A stretch of 46,851 nt of DNA from JAYZDP01 sp036337765 (GCA_036337765.1 JAYZDP010000153.1:1-46851); one strand, 5' to 3'. Numbered from the stretch's first letter, positions 16,319 through 25,997 are shown. The notes: generated by a model from the letters alone, not told the origin. Made by a program: numbers and translations.

Positions 16319-19300
16319 CTACTTGCTCGGAAGGGCTCCGATCGGGCCGACCCGAGGGTCGGTCTCTTCGACCTCATCTTCGACACGGACCGACCTGTCG
16401 CGCATCGTCTCGACGATGACGTAGGCGCTCGGGACGAGGATGAGGGTGATCATGGTGGCGAAGACGATGCCAAAGCCCAGCGAGATCGCGATCGGCACCA
16501 GTGGAAAGACGATCGGGTTGGTGTTGAATATCAGGGGCAGGAGGCCCACCAGCGTGGTGATCGAGGTCAGCATGATCGCCCGGAAGCGCTCGGCTCCGCC
16601 GAGCTTGACCGCCTCGACCAGACCCATGCCCTCGCTGCGCCGGTTGTTGATGAAGTCCACCAGCACCAGGCTGTCGTTCACGACGACGCCGGAGAGCGCC
16701 ACGATTCCCAGTATCGAGAAGAACACCAGGTCCCAGCCCATGATCATGTGACCGATGGTCGCGCCGATGGCTCCGAAGGGAATGGCGCTCATGATCACCA
16801 GCGGCTGGGCGTAGGACTTCAGCGGTATGGCCAGGAGCCCGTAGATGACGAGTAGCGCCACCGCGAACCCGCGCGCCAGGCCCTGCATCGAGCGGGCGCG
16901 TTCGCGCTGCTCGCCCTCGAGCGAGTAGGTCACCCCTGGGTACTGATCGAGGATTCGAGGCAGGCCGCGAGCCATGAGGCTGGCAAGCACCTCCTCGGGT
17001 ACCGCGACCGAGCGGTCTACGTCCGCCGAGACCGACACCACGCGCTTGCGGTCGTTGCGCTGAATCGAAGCGTAGCCGTGCCCGTACTCGGCCCGGGCAA
17101 CGGTGGAGAAGGGGACTTCGGTACCGTCGGAGGTGCGAATACGAAGGTCCTCGAGGTCCCCGAGCGAGCGGCGTTGCCACTCGGGGTAGCGCACCATCAC
17201 CCGGATGTCGTGCGAGCCGCGCTGAATGCGCTGCACCTCGATGCCGTAGAAAGCCTCACGTACCTGGCGCGCGAGGTCCGTCTGGGTGAGGCCGAGGAGC
17301 TCTGCCTCGGGGAGGATCGACAGTTTGATCTCGCGCTTACCGGCGCGGAAGGAGTCGGAGACGTCGAAGACGCCCTCGTAGCCGGCCAGCTCGGAGCGAA
17401 CTTCGGTCGCGGCGTTGCGGAGCTCGTCGATGTCCCGGCCGGCGAGCTGAACGTCGATCGCCTTGCCGGCCCCGAACGAAGACGCTTCGAAACGCAGCTC
17501 TACGGCCTCTGGGATCGGTCCGGTGAGCTCCCGCCAGCGCGCCACGAGCTCTGCCGTCGTGATGTCGCGCTCGGTGCCTTCGGTCAACGCCACGACCACC
17601 TCACCCAGGTGTGACTGGCCGGGCTCCTCGACGTTGGGCCGCGGTCCGCCACCCGAGCCTGCGCCGTGCTTGCCGACCGCCGATTGAATGATCTTGACCA
17701 CCGAGCCGGCGCCTCCTTCCAGGTCCTCGGCTTCCGCTTGGAGCTCTCGCGCTGCGCGCTCGATCTGACGGACCGCCGCGTCGGTCGCGTCGACCGTCGT
17801 GCCGAACGGCATGGTCAGAATCGCCTGCATCTGGTCACGGGCGATGTTGGGGAAGAACTGGAAGACGATTCGCCCGCTGGCGACCAGGCCTCCGGCGATT
17901 ATGAGCGTCCCGAGCGCCACCGACACAGTGGTGTAGCGCCACTCGATGGCCCGCGCTAGCAGGGGCCGGTAGACGCGCCTCGACAGTGCCTCGAGAAACG
18001 GGACCGGGACGTCGCGCATCGGGCGGCCGGTCTTCTTTACCGCCTTCTGGCGCCGGCGCTGACTGTGGTCCAGGTGTGACGGCAGGATCAGCTGCGACTC
18101 GATGATCGAGAAGACGAGGGCGATGATGACGGTCATCGCAAGTGCGCCGAAGAAGCCTCCCATCTGGCCTGGAATGAGCGCCAGCGGCATGAAGGCCGCG
18201 ATCGTCGTGAGCACTCCGAAAACGACAGGCACGGCCACTTCGTTGGCGCCCGAGATCGCTCCCACGGTGGGGTCTTCGCCGCGCTGCTGGTGGGCGTGGA
18301 TGCGCTCGGCGATGATGATGCCGTCGTCGACCAGGACGCCGAGAACCAGGATGAAGCCGATCAGTGACAGCGAATTTATGGTCATTCCGAGCGGTGGGAA
18401 GAAGATCAAGGTGCCGAGTACCGCCACCGGAATACCGACCGCCACCCATATCGCAAGGCGGAACTGCAGAAAAAGCGTGAGCACCAACAGCACCAGCACG
18501 AGCCCGCCTGCGGCAGAGCCGAGCACGGTCTTCAGCCGTACGCCGAGGTCGTTCGAGCGGTCGTCCCAGATGGTAAGGGTGATGCCCTCGGGGAGGCGGT
18601 CTCCCGCATCGGCCACGTAGCGCTTGACGTCGCGCGCGATGCCAAGGATGTCCTCTTCGCCGACCTGCGAAACGCGCAGCACGACCGCGGGCTCGCCGCC
18701 GAAGCTGGCGCGCAGCTCCTCGTCGTTGAAGCCGTCGACCACGGTGCCGATGTCGGCGACGCTGATCGAGGTGCCGTCGGCGCGGGTCACGACCACGACC
18801 CTCTCGAACTCTTCGCCGCGATATGCCTGGCCCATCGAGCGCAACAGGATCTCGCCGTCGTCGGTCTTGATCGACCCTCCCGGCATATCGAGCGACGAGC
18901 GTCGCACCGCCTCGGCTACCTGCTGCAGGGTCAGACCGTAGCGGCGCAGCTGCTCCTCGGGGATCTCGATCGAGATCTCGTAGGGCCTCGTGAAGTCGAC
19001 CGTGACCTGGCTGATGCCGTCGATCTCGACGATCTCGTCGCGCATCTGGTCGGCGAGCTCCTTGAGCGTGATCTCGGATACATCGCCGGACATGGCCACC
19101 GCGAGCACCCCCTGGCGCACCGTGAGAAGGGAGACCTGCGGCTTCTCGGTCTCGACCGGGAAGGTGTCGATCTGCCCGATCCGGCTCTCGATCTCACCCA
19201 GGGCCCAGATGTTGTCGATGCCCAAAACGAGCTCCACCATCACGTTGCAGGCGCCCTCCGAGGCGGTCGCTGTCATTCGGTCGATGCCGATCGTGCCGTC

Positions 19301-19516
19301 GAGAGCCTCCTCGATGCGCAGGCAAACTCCCCGCTCCACCTCTTCTGGCGCGGCTCCGAGATAGGGGACCATCACCTGCACCATCTCGGTGTCGATGGCG
19401 GGGAACTCTTCCTGGCGGATGGTGGGCACCACGAGCAGGCCTCCCACCAGCAAGGTGAACATCAGGAGGTTCGCGGCCACCGAGTTGTGGACGAACCAGG
19501 CGATGATCCGCTTCAC
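16319..19516 (-). CDS. RND-family efflux transporter permease (AcrB/MdtB-like)
   Basis: A 1,065-residue inner-membrane pump, of normal length for the HAE-1 type. An N-terminal helix (VAANLLMFTLLVGGLLV) precedes the first periplasmic loop; helix clusters follow in each half, with a second periplasmic loop between. Helix 4 carries the adjacent Asp pair of the proton relay (GVLVDDGIIIAERIH). It would expel substrates by proton antiport, together with the adaptor encoded immediately upstream and an outer-membrane channel that is not in this window. The GTG start overlaps the adaptor stop as GTGA and has an AGGGGAGAG ribosome site. Confidence 0.95.
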   Translation of the reverse strand: MKRIIAWFVHNSVAANLLMFTLLVGGLLVVPTIRQEEFPAIDTEMVQVMVPYLGAAPEEVERGVCLRIEEALDGTIGIDRMTATASEGACNVMVELVLGIDNIWALGEIESRIGQIDTFPVETEKPQVSLLTVRQGVLAVAMSGDVSEITLKELADQMRDEIVEIDGISQVTVDFTRPYEISIEIPEEQLRRYGLTLQQVAEAVRRSSLDMPGGSIKTDDGEILLRSMGQAYRGEEFERVVVVTRADGTSISVADIGTVVDGFNDEELRASFGGEPAVVLRVSQVGEEDILGIARDVKRYVADAGDRLPEGITLTIWDDRSNDLGVRLKTVLGSAAGGLVLVLLVLTLFLQFRLAIWVAVGIPVAVLGTLIFFPPLGMTINSLSLIGFILVLGVLVDDGIIIAERIHAHQQRGEDPTVGAISGANEVAVPVVFGVLTTIAAFMPLALIPGQMGGFFGALAMTVIIALVFSIIESQLILPSHLDHSQRRRQKAVKKTGRPMRDVPVPFLEALSRRVYRPLLARAIEWRYTTVSVALGTLIIAGGLVASGRIVFQFFPNIARDQMQAILTMPFGTTVDATDAAVRQIERAARELQAEAEDLEGGAGSVVKIIQSAVGKHGAGSGGGPRPNVEEPGQSHLGEVVVALTEGTERDITTAELVARWRELTGPIPEAVELRFEASSFGAGKAIDVQLAGRDIDELRNAATEVRSELAGYEGVFDVSDSFRAGKREIKLSILPEAELLGLTQTDLARQVREAFYGIEVQRIQRGSHDIRVMVRYPEWQRRSLGDLEDLRIRTSDGTEVPFSTVARAEYGHGYASIQRNDRKRVVSVSADVDRSVAVPEEVLASLMARGLPRILDQYPGVTYSLEGEQRERARSMQGLARGFAVALLVIYGLLAIPLKSYAQPLVIMSAIPFGAIGATIGHMIMGWDLVFFSILGIVALSGVVVNDSLVLVDFINNRRSEGMGLVEAVKLGGAERFRAIMLTSITTLVGLLPLIFNTNPIVFPLVPIAISLGFGIVFATMITLILVPSAYVIVETMRDRSVRVEDEVEETDPRVGPIGALPSK

Positions 19517-20676
19517 GAATCTCTCCCCTCGGGGCTCGTATCGAACGGCTCGACCAGCTCACCCTCGATCATGTCTGGCGGCGGGGAGACGCTGATCCGA
19601 TCGCCGGGCGCCAAACCGGCGACCACAAACGCCTGGTCGCGCTCGAGACGAAGGATCTCCACCTCCCGGCGCTCGAGACGGTTCTCGGCATTGACGATCA
19701 CGACGCTGGACTCGTCCCACAGCACGCTGCGCGGCAGAACGTAGACGTCGTCGACGGTGCTGGCCTCGATCTCGGCATGAACGAAGAGACCGACAGGCAG
19801 TGGCGGTTCATCCGATCCCTCGGCGGCGGCCTCGACCCGGGCGACGACGTGGACCATCCGGCTTCGAGGGTCGATCTCGCCCTCGGTGCGTACGATCTCA
19901 CCCCGCCAGCTGTGCTCTCTGCCGGCGAAGCGCGTGTAGAGACGCACTCCGGGACGCGGTCCAGCCGTGGTGTCGCGCTGCCATAGCGGCCTATCGAAGT
20001 AGGCGAGCTGGTCGTCGGGAATCGGCAGGCGCACTTCCAGATAGTCGGTGGCGTAGAGGGTTGCAAAAACGGCGCCCCGGCTCAGCACCTGGCCGACGTC
20101 GACTTGCTCTTCTCGCACCCTTCCCTGAAAGGGCGCCCGGATCTGGGTCCGGTACAGATCGCGCCCCGCCTCTTCCCGCGCCGCCTTGGCGTCGCGCAGG
20201 TTGGCCTCTGCCACCCGCATGCCGCGCCGGGCGTCCTCGTAGCGATTCTCCGAAACGATCTGGTCCCGGGCCAGGGTCTGGTGGCGTTTCAGCTCCGACT
20301 CGGCGTACTCGTACTCGCCATCGGTACGCCCGACATTGGCGTGGGCTCGTTCGAGCGCCGTTTGGTACGGCGCGGGATCGATCCGCACCAGGACGTCGCC
20401 CTGGTTGAAGTACCCCCCTGAGACGAGGTCCGGCGAGGTCCACGTAACGGGTCCTGTGACCTCCGGAATCAGCTGGCTCTCGGTCCGGGGGGCGACTGTG
20501 CCCTGCGATCGCACGACCATCTCGACTTGCTCGGGCATGGCGCTGATCGTACGGATGGCGGTCAGACGCCTCTCGGATGGCGTCGGCGTGACGGTGTCGC
20601 GGGTGGCCAGAAGCGCAAAGGCGCCAGCCAGAGCTAGCAGGACAACGAGAATCGGCAGAAGGATCTTCAGGCGCAT
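19513..20676 (-). CDS. RND efflux periplasmic adaptor subunit (HlyD/AcrA-like)
   Basis: A 387-residue membrane-fusion protein. An N-terminal membrane anchor (ILLPILVVLLALAGAFALL) is followed by a lipoyl half (QLIPEVTGPVTW, GDVLVRIDP). Next come an alpha-helical hairpin (about residues 115-170, ELKRHQTLARDQIVSENRYEDAR) and the second lipoyl half (IRAPFQGRV). Beta-barrel and membrane-proximal domains end with VVAGLAPGDRI. It bridges the RND pump to an outer-membrane channel. It overlaps the pump gene by 4 bp and sits 41 bp after the small exported protein gene at 20718-21059. Confidence 0.94.
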   Translation of the reverse strand: MRLKILLPILVVLLALAGAFALLATRDTVTPTPSERRLTAIRTISAMPEQVEMVVRSQGTVAPRTESQLIPEVTGPVTWTSPDLVSGGYFNQGDVLVRIDPAPYQTALERAHANVGRTDGEYEYAESELKRHQTLARDQIVSENRYEDARRGMRVAEANLRDAKAAREEAGRDLYRTQIRAPFQGRVREEQVDVGQVLSRGAVFATLYATDYLEVRLPIPDDQLAYFDRPLWQRDTTAGPRPGVRLYTRFAGREHSWRGEIVRTEGEIDPRSRMVHVVARVEAAAEGSDEPPLPVGLFVHAEIEASTVDDVYVLPRSVLWDESSVVIVNAENRLERREVEILRLERDQAFVVAGLAPGDRISVSPPPDMIEGELVEPFDTSPEGRDS

Positions 20677-20717
20677 GATCGCGTAGGGCGGTCTGGGATT
20701 CTAGCCAGGTGCTGGCG

Positions 20718-21059
20718 TCAGCACACGACCAGGCGGGCCGCGGCGCCGGTTTCGGCCTCGTCTTCGAAGGAAGGATTGACGCTCACGGGATCACCGCCCT
20801 CGAAGAGGTAGACCTGCACCTCGTCGATTTCCGCCGCGCAGGCGGCGAGCGTCGCTCTGCCCTCCTCGTCGGTCACGGCGACTAGCGAGCCGTCGGTGCT
20901 CTCGATCTCGATTCGAATCTCCGGGATGACCTCTCCGGAGCAATTCTCGACCCGGAAGGTGGTCGCACACGGCCCCTCTTTCGTTGCCACGGGAGCGGCC
21001 AGGCCGAGCGCCGCAGCGAACAGGATGCCAAGGGTGCCAAAGAGCTGAAACGTTCGCAT
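20718..21059 (-). CDS. Small exported protein, possibly Ig-like
   Basis: A 113-residue frame with a signal peptide (hydrophobic residues 8-22, ending APVA). Cys residues occur in GPCATTFRVENCSGE and later at AACAA and the C-terminal VVC, which could form two disulfides in the periplasm. The sequence IRIEIESTDGSLVAVTDEEGRATL resembles a carboxypeptidase-regulatory-like or Ig-like strand arrangement, a weak resemblance. It is the first gene of the minus-strand efflux operon. Function is unknown. Confidence 0.7.
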   Translation of the reverse strand: MRTFQLFGTLGILFAAALGLAAPVATKEGPCATTFRVENCSGEVIPEIRIEIESTDGSLVAVTDEEGRATLAACAAEIDEVQVYLFEGGDPVSVNPSFEDEAETGAAARLVVC

Positions 21060-21151
21060 CTACCTACTAGAAAGACGGTTGATGTTGCGCCCGTGTTTCG
21101 GGTTGTCGGGGGCCTCGACTATCCTTCGGCGGCGAGAGACGGAGGTTGCGG

Positions 21152-24100
21152 ATGAAGTTGCTGATCGCCAACCGCGGAGAGATCGCGATCCGGATCGCCC
21201 GCGCGGCTGCGGATCTGGAGATCCCTACGGTTGCGGTGTATTCCGAAGACGACGCCGAGTCGCTTCACGTCCGCAGGGCCGACGCCCGCGCCGCTCTAGC
21301 GGGGGTAGGTGCTCGTGCCTATCTCGACGGCGAGCAGATCATCGCCGCCGCTCGGGAGCACGGCTGCGACGCGATCCATCCGGGCTACGGGTTCCTGAGT
21401 GAGAACGGTACGTTCGGGCGTCGTTGCGCCCAGAACGGGGTCACCTTCGTCGGGCCCTCGCCAGAGGTCCTCGATCTCTTCGGCGACAAGGTACGCGCGC
21501 GTGAGCTTGCCGCCGAGCACGGGGTCTCGGTAGCGCGCGGGATCTCCCGGTCGGTGACGCGGGAGGAGGCCGAGGCGTTTCTCGCCTCGCTGCCCGACGG
21601 CACCGGGATGATGCTCAAGGCGGTCGGCGGCGGTGGCGGCAGGGGCATGCGCGTGGTGAGCGATGCTGGCGAGCTGGCCGACGCTTTCGCCAGAGCGCGC
21701 TCCGAGGCCGAAGCGGCGTTTGGCATTGGCGATGTCTATGTCGAAGAGCTGATCACCGGGGGTCGTCACGTCGAGGTCCAGATCGCTGCCGACGAGACCG
21801 GCGCGGTCACGGCGCTCGGTGATCGCGACTGCAGCCTGCAGCGACGTCACCAGAAGATCATCGAGATCGCGCCGGCTCCGGCCCTACCCGTTGGCATCCG
21901 TACCGCGCTTTCGGATGCCGCCGTCACCCTGGCGCGCGCAGCCGGCTACCGCAGCCTCGGGACCTTCGAGTTCCTGGTCGAGGGCACAGCGCAGCCGCAT
22001 TGGGTCTTCATCGAGGCGAACGCGCGGCTTCAGGTCGAGCACACCGTCACTGAGGAAGTGACGGGCATCGACCTCGTGCAGCTGCAACTCGAGCTGGCAC
22101 AGGGTCGCTCACTCGAGGAGCTGGGGTACGCGGAATCGCGGCCGGTCGTCGCCCGAGGTTTCGCGATCCAGGCTCGCGTGAACCTGGAAACGCTGACTGT
22201 GGACGGCGAGACGCGGCCCTCCGGCGGCACCCTGACGGCGTTCGAGGTTCCGTCCGGCCCGGGTCTGCGGACCGATACCTTCGGCTACGCCGGCTACACG
22301 ACGAGCCCGAACTTCGACTCCCTGCTGGCGAAGGTGATTGGCAGCGTCGCGCGGGGGGCGGAAGATGCCAATGGCGGCGGCCTCGCCGCCGCGGCGCGGC
22401 GCACCGCGCGCGGACTCGGTGACTTCCGGGTCGAGGGCGTGCGAACGAACATCTCCTTTCTACGGGCGCTGCTCGAGAACGAAGACGTCCTGGCATCGAG
22501 AACGCACACCCGATTCGTCGATGAGCGCCTGGCAGATCTCGTCGCCCGCGCCGATCAACTGGAGCGGGAGGCGACGTCCGCCAGTGCGTCCGGAGACGCC
22601 GCGGTACAACTGGCGGGGGTCAAAGTCGACCAGACAGACCCGCTCGCCGTGCTCGACTATGGCAAGGCAGCGGGCGGCGCTCCGGCCGCCGCGTCACGCT
22701 TGGCCGAATCGCAGGTCGGACCCGCGGCACCCCCCACACCCGACGGTTGTGTTGCGGTGGTGGCACCGATGCAGGGAACCATCATCTCGATCGAGGTCGG
22801 GACGGGTGACGAGGTCCGTGAGGGCGGGCTGGTGCTCATCATGGAAGCGATGAAGATGGAGCACGAGATCCGCTCGGGAGCCGGCGGAACCGTGGGGGAG
22901 CTGTTCGTCGGTGCAGGTGACGCGGTCTGGGAAGGCAGCGTGCTGGCCTTCGTGACCCAGGACGAGGCGGTGGGCTCCGTTGCGGACGACGAGGAGGAGA
23001 TCGATCTCGCCCATGTCCGCCCTGACCTGGCCGAGCTTCACGCCCGCCACGCCGTCACCCTCGATTCGGCCCGCCCCGATGCCGTCCAGAAGCGCCGGCG
23101 CACGAACCAGCGTACGGCGCGCGAGAACATCGACGATCTGTGCGACGAAGGCTCGTTCGTCGAGCACGGCAAGCTCGTGCTCACCCCTGGCACCGGATTG
23201 CCACGCGCGGAGGTGATCCGCAAGTTCCCGACCGACGGCATGGTGACCGGGGTGGGCGCGATCAACGGCGATCTCTTCGCGGGCGACGCTGCACGCTGTG
23301 TCGTGATGTCGTACGACTACACGGTGCTCGCCGGCACACAGGGGGCGCTCAACCATCCGAAGACCGACCGCATGCTCGAGCTCGCCGAGCAGTGGCGCCG
23401 GCCGGTGGTGCTGTTCGCCGAGGGCGGCGGCGGCCGCGTCGGGACCGGGGGTAAGCGCAAGGGCGGCGAGTCGACCAGCAAGGCCGGCCAGGGCCGCAGC
23501 GACGAGACCTACCGACCGCTCGATACGCCGACCTTCACCACCATGGCACGCCTCAGCGGGCTGGTGCCGCTGGTGGGCGTGACGTCGCGCTGGTGCTTCG
23601 CCGGCAACGCGGCGCTTCTGGGTTGTTGCGACGTCATCATCGCCACTGCGGACTCGTCGATCGGCATGGGCGGGCCGGCGCTGATCGAGGGCGGGGGTCT
23701 CGGTGTGTTTCGCCCCGAAGAAGTCGGTCCGATGGACGTTCAGGTACCCAGCGGCGTCGTCGACATCGCCGTCGAGGACGAGGCCGAGGCGGTTGCGGTG
23801 GCGAAACAGTACCTGTCGTACTTCCAAGGCCGTGTCGCGCAGTGGGACTGCCCCGATCAGCGCCTGCTGCGGCGGGTGGTGCCGGAGAACCGGCTGCGCG
23901 TCTACAAGGTTCGCGACGTGATTCACGGCATGGCCGATACCGGCAGCGTGCTCGAGCTACGGCCCGAGTTCGGTCTCGGCATGGTGACCGCCTTCGTCCG
24001 TATCGAGGGCCGCCCGATCGGCGTGGTCGCGAATAATCCCGAGTTCTTGTCGGGCGCGATCGACAGCGATGGCGCCGACAAGGGCGCCCGCTTCATGCAG

Positions 24101-24616
24101 CTGTGTGACGCCTTCGACATCCCGATCCTCGTCCTGTGTGACACCCCCGGCATGATGGTCGGTCCCGAGGTCGAGAAGACCGCGCTCGTGCGCCACTGCT
24201 GCCGCCTGTTCGTCACCGGCGCCAACGTCAGCGTGCCGCTCTTGACGATCGTCCTGCGCAAGGCCTACGGCCTCGGCGCCCAGGCCATGGCCGGCGGCGA
24301 CTTCAAGAACCCGTTCTTCACCGTCACATGGCCCACCGGCGAGTTCGGTGGCATGGGTCTCGAGGGCCAGGTCAAGCTCGGCTTCCGCAACGAGCTAGCC
24401 GCGATGGAAGACCCCGCGCAGCGCCTCGCGCGCTACGAGGAGCTGGTCGAGGCGGCCTACGCCCGCGGTCGGGCGCTCAACGCCGGTGTCGCCTTCGCCG
24501 TCGACGACGTCATCGACCCGGCCGACACCCGCCACTGGATCGCACGCGGGCTGGACTCCCTGCCGCCGCCGCCGGTACGGGAGGGCAAGAAGCGGCGCAA
24601 CGTGGACACCTGGTAA
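21152..24616 (+). CDS. Single-chain biotin-dependent acyl-CoA carboxylase (BC-BCCP-CT)
   Basis: A 1,154-residue protein from ATG 21152, six bases after GGAGG. A biotin carboxylase module (residues 1 to about 450) starts KLLIANRGEIAIRIAR, has the ATP-grasp glycine loop KAVGGGGGRGMRVV and the ARLQVEHTVTE signature. A biotin carrier segment follows (about 530-600), with biotinyl Lys 568 in the EAMKMEH motif. The carboxyltransferase (about 620-1154) has both halves, with SRWCFAGNAALLG and the DTPGMMVGPEVEKTA oxyanion region. Single-chain carboxylases of this order, including long-chain acyl-CoA carboxylases, are known in some bacteria. The acyl substrate (acetyl, propionyl or longer) cannot be read from the sequence. 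Confidence 0.93.
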   Translation: MKLLIANRGEIAIRIARAAADLEIPTVAVYSEDDAESLHVRRADARAALAGVGARAYLDGEQIIAAAREHGCDAIHPGYGFLSENGTFGRRCAQNGVTFVGPSPEVLDLFGDKVRARELAAEHGVSVARGISRSVTREEAEAFLASLPDGTGMMLKAVGGGGGRGMRVVSDAGELADAFARARSEAEAAFGIGDVYVEELITGGRHVEVQIAADETGAVTALGDRDCSLQRRHQKIIEIAPAPALPVGIRTALSDAAVTLARAAGYRSLGTFEFLVEGTAQPHWVFIEANARLQVEHTVTEEVTGIDLVQLQLELAQGRSLEELGYAESRPVVARGFAIQARVNLETLTVDGETRPSGGTLTAFEVPSGPGLRTDTFGYAGYTTSPNFDSLLAKVIGSVARGAEDANGGGLAAAARRTARGLGDFRVEGVRTNISFLRALLENEDVLASRTHTRFVDERLADLVARADQLEREATSASASGDAAVQLAGVKVDQTDPLAVLDYGKAAGGAPAAASRLAESQVGPAAPPTPDGCVAVVAPMQGTIISIEVGTGDEVREGGLVLIMEAMKMEHEIRSGAGGTVGELFVGAGDAVWEGSVLAFVTQDEAVGSVADDEEEIDLAHVRPDLAELHARHAVTLDSARPDAVQKRRRTNQRTARENIDDLCDEGSFVEHGKLVLTPGTGLPRAEVIRKFPTDGMVTGVGAINGDLFAGDAARCVVMSYDYTVLAGTQGALNHPKTDRMLELAEQWRRPVVLFAEGGGGRVGTGGKRKGGESTSKAGQGRSDETYRPLDTPTFTTMARLSGLVPLVGVTSRWCFAGNAALLGCCDVIIATADSSIGMGGPALIEGGGLGVFRPEEVGPMDVQVPSGVVDIAVEDEAEAVAVAKQYLSYFQGRVAQWDCPDQRLLRRVVPENRLRVYKVRDVIHGMADTGSVLELRPEFGLGMVTAFVRIEGRPIGVVANNPEFLSGAIDSDGADKGARFMQLCDAFDIPILVLCDTPGMMVGPEVEKTALVRHCCRLFVTGANVSVPLLTIVLRKAYGLGAQAMAGGDFKNPFFTVTWPTGEFGGMGLEGQVKLGFRNELAAMEDPAQRLARYEELVEAAYARGRALNAGVAFAVDDVIDPADTRHWIARGLDSLPPPPVREGKKRRNVDTW

Positions 24617-24644
24617 GCCGTTCCAGGGATCGAAGAGGACCGGC

Positions 24645-25676
24645 TCAGGTCTGCATCTCGTAACCGTTCATGGTCAGCACCGCCTTGCCCGTGACCTTAC
24701 GGTCGACCATCAGGTGCATGACCTCGATGGCCTCCTCGAGAGGGCGGGCGATCGAGACGTGGGGCGAGATGGCGCCGGAGTTGGCGAGCTCGCGTAGTGC
24801 CTGACGGTTGGCTCGTCCGATCTCAGGGTGCCGGCGACCGATCTCGCCGGCTCGTACACCGATGATCGAGATCTCCTTGATGAGGATCAGGTTGACGGCC
24901 GCCTGCGGCCATCGGCCGCTGGTGAAGCCGATCGTGAGGATGCGACCGCCGAAGTTGACGCAGCGCATCGACTCGTCGAAGACGTCGCCGCCCACCGGGT
25001 CGAGGATGAGGTCGGCGCCGCCCGTGCTGGTGATCTCCTTGACCCGCTCGCGGAAACCGCCCAGCCGTCCGTCCGGCAGGGTGTAGTTGATGACGTGATC
25101 GGCGCCGCGCGCCGCCACGACCGCGAGCTTGTCGTCGCTGCCGCCGGTGGCGATGACCCTGGCGCCGTAGTGCTTGGCCAGATCTACGGCCGCCATGCCG
25201 ACGCCGCCAGTCGCGCCGTGCACCATCACCCACTCCCCTGCCCGGATGCCGCCGCGAACAACGAGTCCGACGTAGGCGGTCATGTAGGCGGTTTGGAAGG
25301 CGGCTCCCTGGGCGAAGCTCATCGCGTCGGGCAGCCGATTCACCGACGTCGCGGGCGCGTTCACGGCGTCGCTGTAGGCGCCGTAGCGCATGGCGACGAC
25401 CACGCGGTCACCGACGGCGAGGTTTTTGACGCCCTCTCCGAGGCGTGTGACCACACCCGAGGCTTCGTCCCCTGGAGCGAAAGGCAGAGGCGGCCTGAAC
25501 TGGTACTTGCCCTGCAGCATGAGGACATCGGGGAAGTTGACGGCACACGCACGCAGCTCCACCTGCACCTCGCCCGGTCCCGGCTCGGCCAGCTCGACGG
25601 TGTCCAGGAGCAGCTCGAGATCGGCGGTGCTCTGCACAAGTCGGTGGCACCTCGCGGTGCGGATGGAACGGGTCAC
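24645..25676 (-). CDS. Zinc-independent quinone oxidoreductase-family protein
   Basis: A 343-residue medium-chain dehydrogenase of the NADPH:quinone reductase type. The N-terminal GroES-like domain has VNFPDVLMLQGKYQ and PFAPGDEASGVV. The Rossmann domain has VMVHGATGGVGMAAVDLAK and ILDPVGGDVFDE. The structural-zinc cysteines of alcohol dehydrogenases are absent, as expected for this branch. Members reduce quinones, enones or acyl-CoA derivatives. The GTG start overlaps the stop of a short upstream frame as GTGA. The gene converges on the acyl-CoA carboxylase gene with 28 bp between, but shares no evident operon with it. Confidence 0.9.
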   Translation of the reverse strand: MTRSIRTARCHRLVQSTADLELLLDTVELAEPGPGEVQVELRACAVNFPDVLMLQGKYQFRPPLPFAPGDEASGVVTRLGEGVKNLAVGDRVVVAMRYGAYSDAVNAPATSVNRLPDAMSFAQGAAFQTAYMTAYVGLVVRGGIRAGEWVMVHGATGGVGMAAVDLAKHYGARVIATGGSDDKLAVVAARGADHVINYTLPDGRLGGFRERVKEITSTGGADLILDPVGGDVFDESMRCVNFGGRILTIGFTSGRWPQAAVNLILIKEISIIGVRAGEIGRRHPEIGRANRQALRELANSGAISPHVSIARPLEEAIEVMHLMVDRKVTGKAVLTMNGYEMQT

Positions 25677-25810
25677 GAGGAACTCTCCGAGCGCGTCTCA
25701 TACTCGAGTCCCAGCCCTTCGCAGGTGAGGTGGATGGCCACTGGCTATTCCTTCCCGATCCCGATCGCGGCCAGGCCCTCGGCGATCAGATCGGCTCCGG
25801 TATAGCTCAT
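25673..25810 (-). other. Short frame with an in-frame amber codon, upstream of the oxidoreductase
   Basis: From ATG 25810, with a strong GAGGGGAG ribosome site, 21 codons (MSYTGADLIAEGLAAIGIGKE, reading to base 25748) reach TAG at 25747-25745. The same frame then continues 23 codons to TGA at 25675-25673, overlapping the oxidoreductase GTG as GTGA. The site and overlap look like a translated leader or first gene. The TAG may mean two small peptides, a broken small gene, or a leader that stops early and reinitiates. I do not recognise a family, and it may simply be non-coding. Confidence 0.35.
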
Positions 25811-25997
25811 GCGCTCCCCTCTCTGCGACACAGAGAGCCCGAAAGATAACCGATCTGAGAGCCCGCCGCGGGGCGGCGTCCTGGGCCGCGTTGGGTGCTA
25901 GCATGCGCGCTCCCCGTTCATCGGCTTCCGCCGGCACCAATCTCGTAGTGAGTGCGGCCGCATGAGCTGCCGGGTCCGTTCTGCCCCAGAAAAGCGA
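25811..25997. other. Intergenic region with a hairpin between divergent genes
   Basis: This divergent region precedes the MoxR operon (plus strand) and the short leader frame plus oxidoreductase (minus strand). It holds a 6-bp perfect hairpin, CGCCGC-GGG-GCGGCG (25864-25878). No clear promoter pair could be assigned to either side. Confidence 0.4.

Noticed and set aside
21060..21151. Possible -35/-10 pair upstream of the carboxylase (TTTCGG and TATCCT)
   Set aside because: Both boxes match too weakly to call in GC-rich DNA.
22694..23926. Minus-strand open frame of about 410 codons inside the carboxylase gene
   Set aside because: It is antisense to a strongly conserved enzyme and shows no domain character; long antisense frames are expected in high-GC coding DNA.
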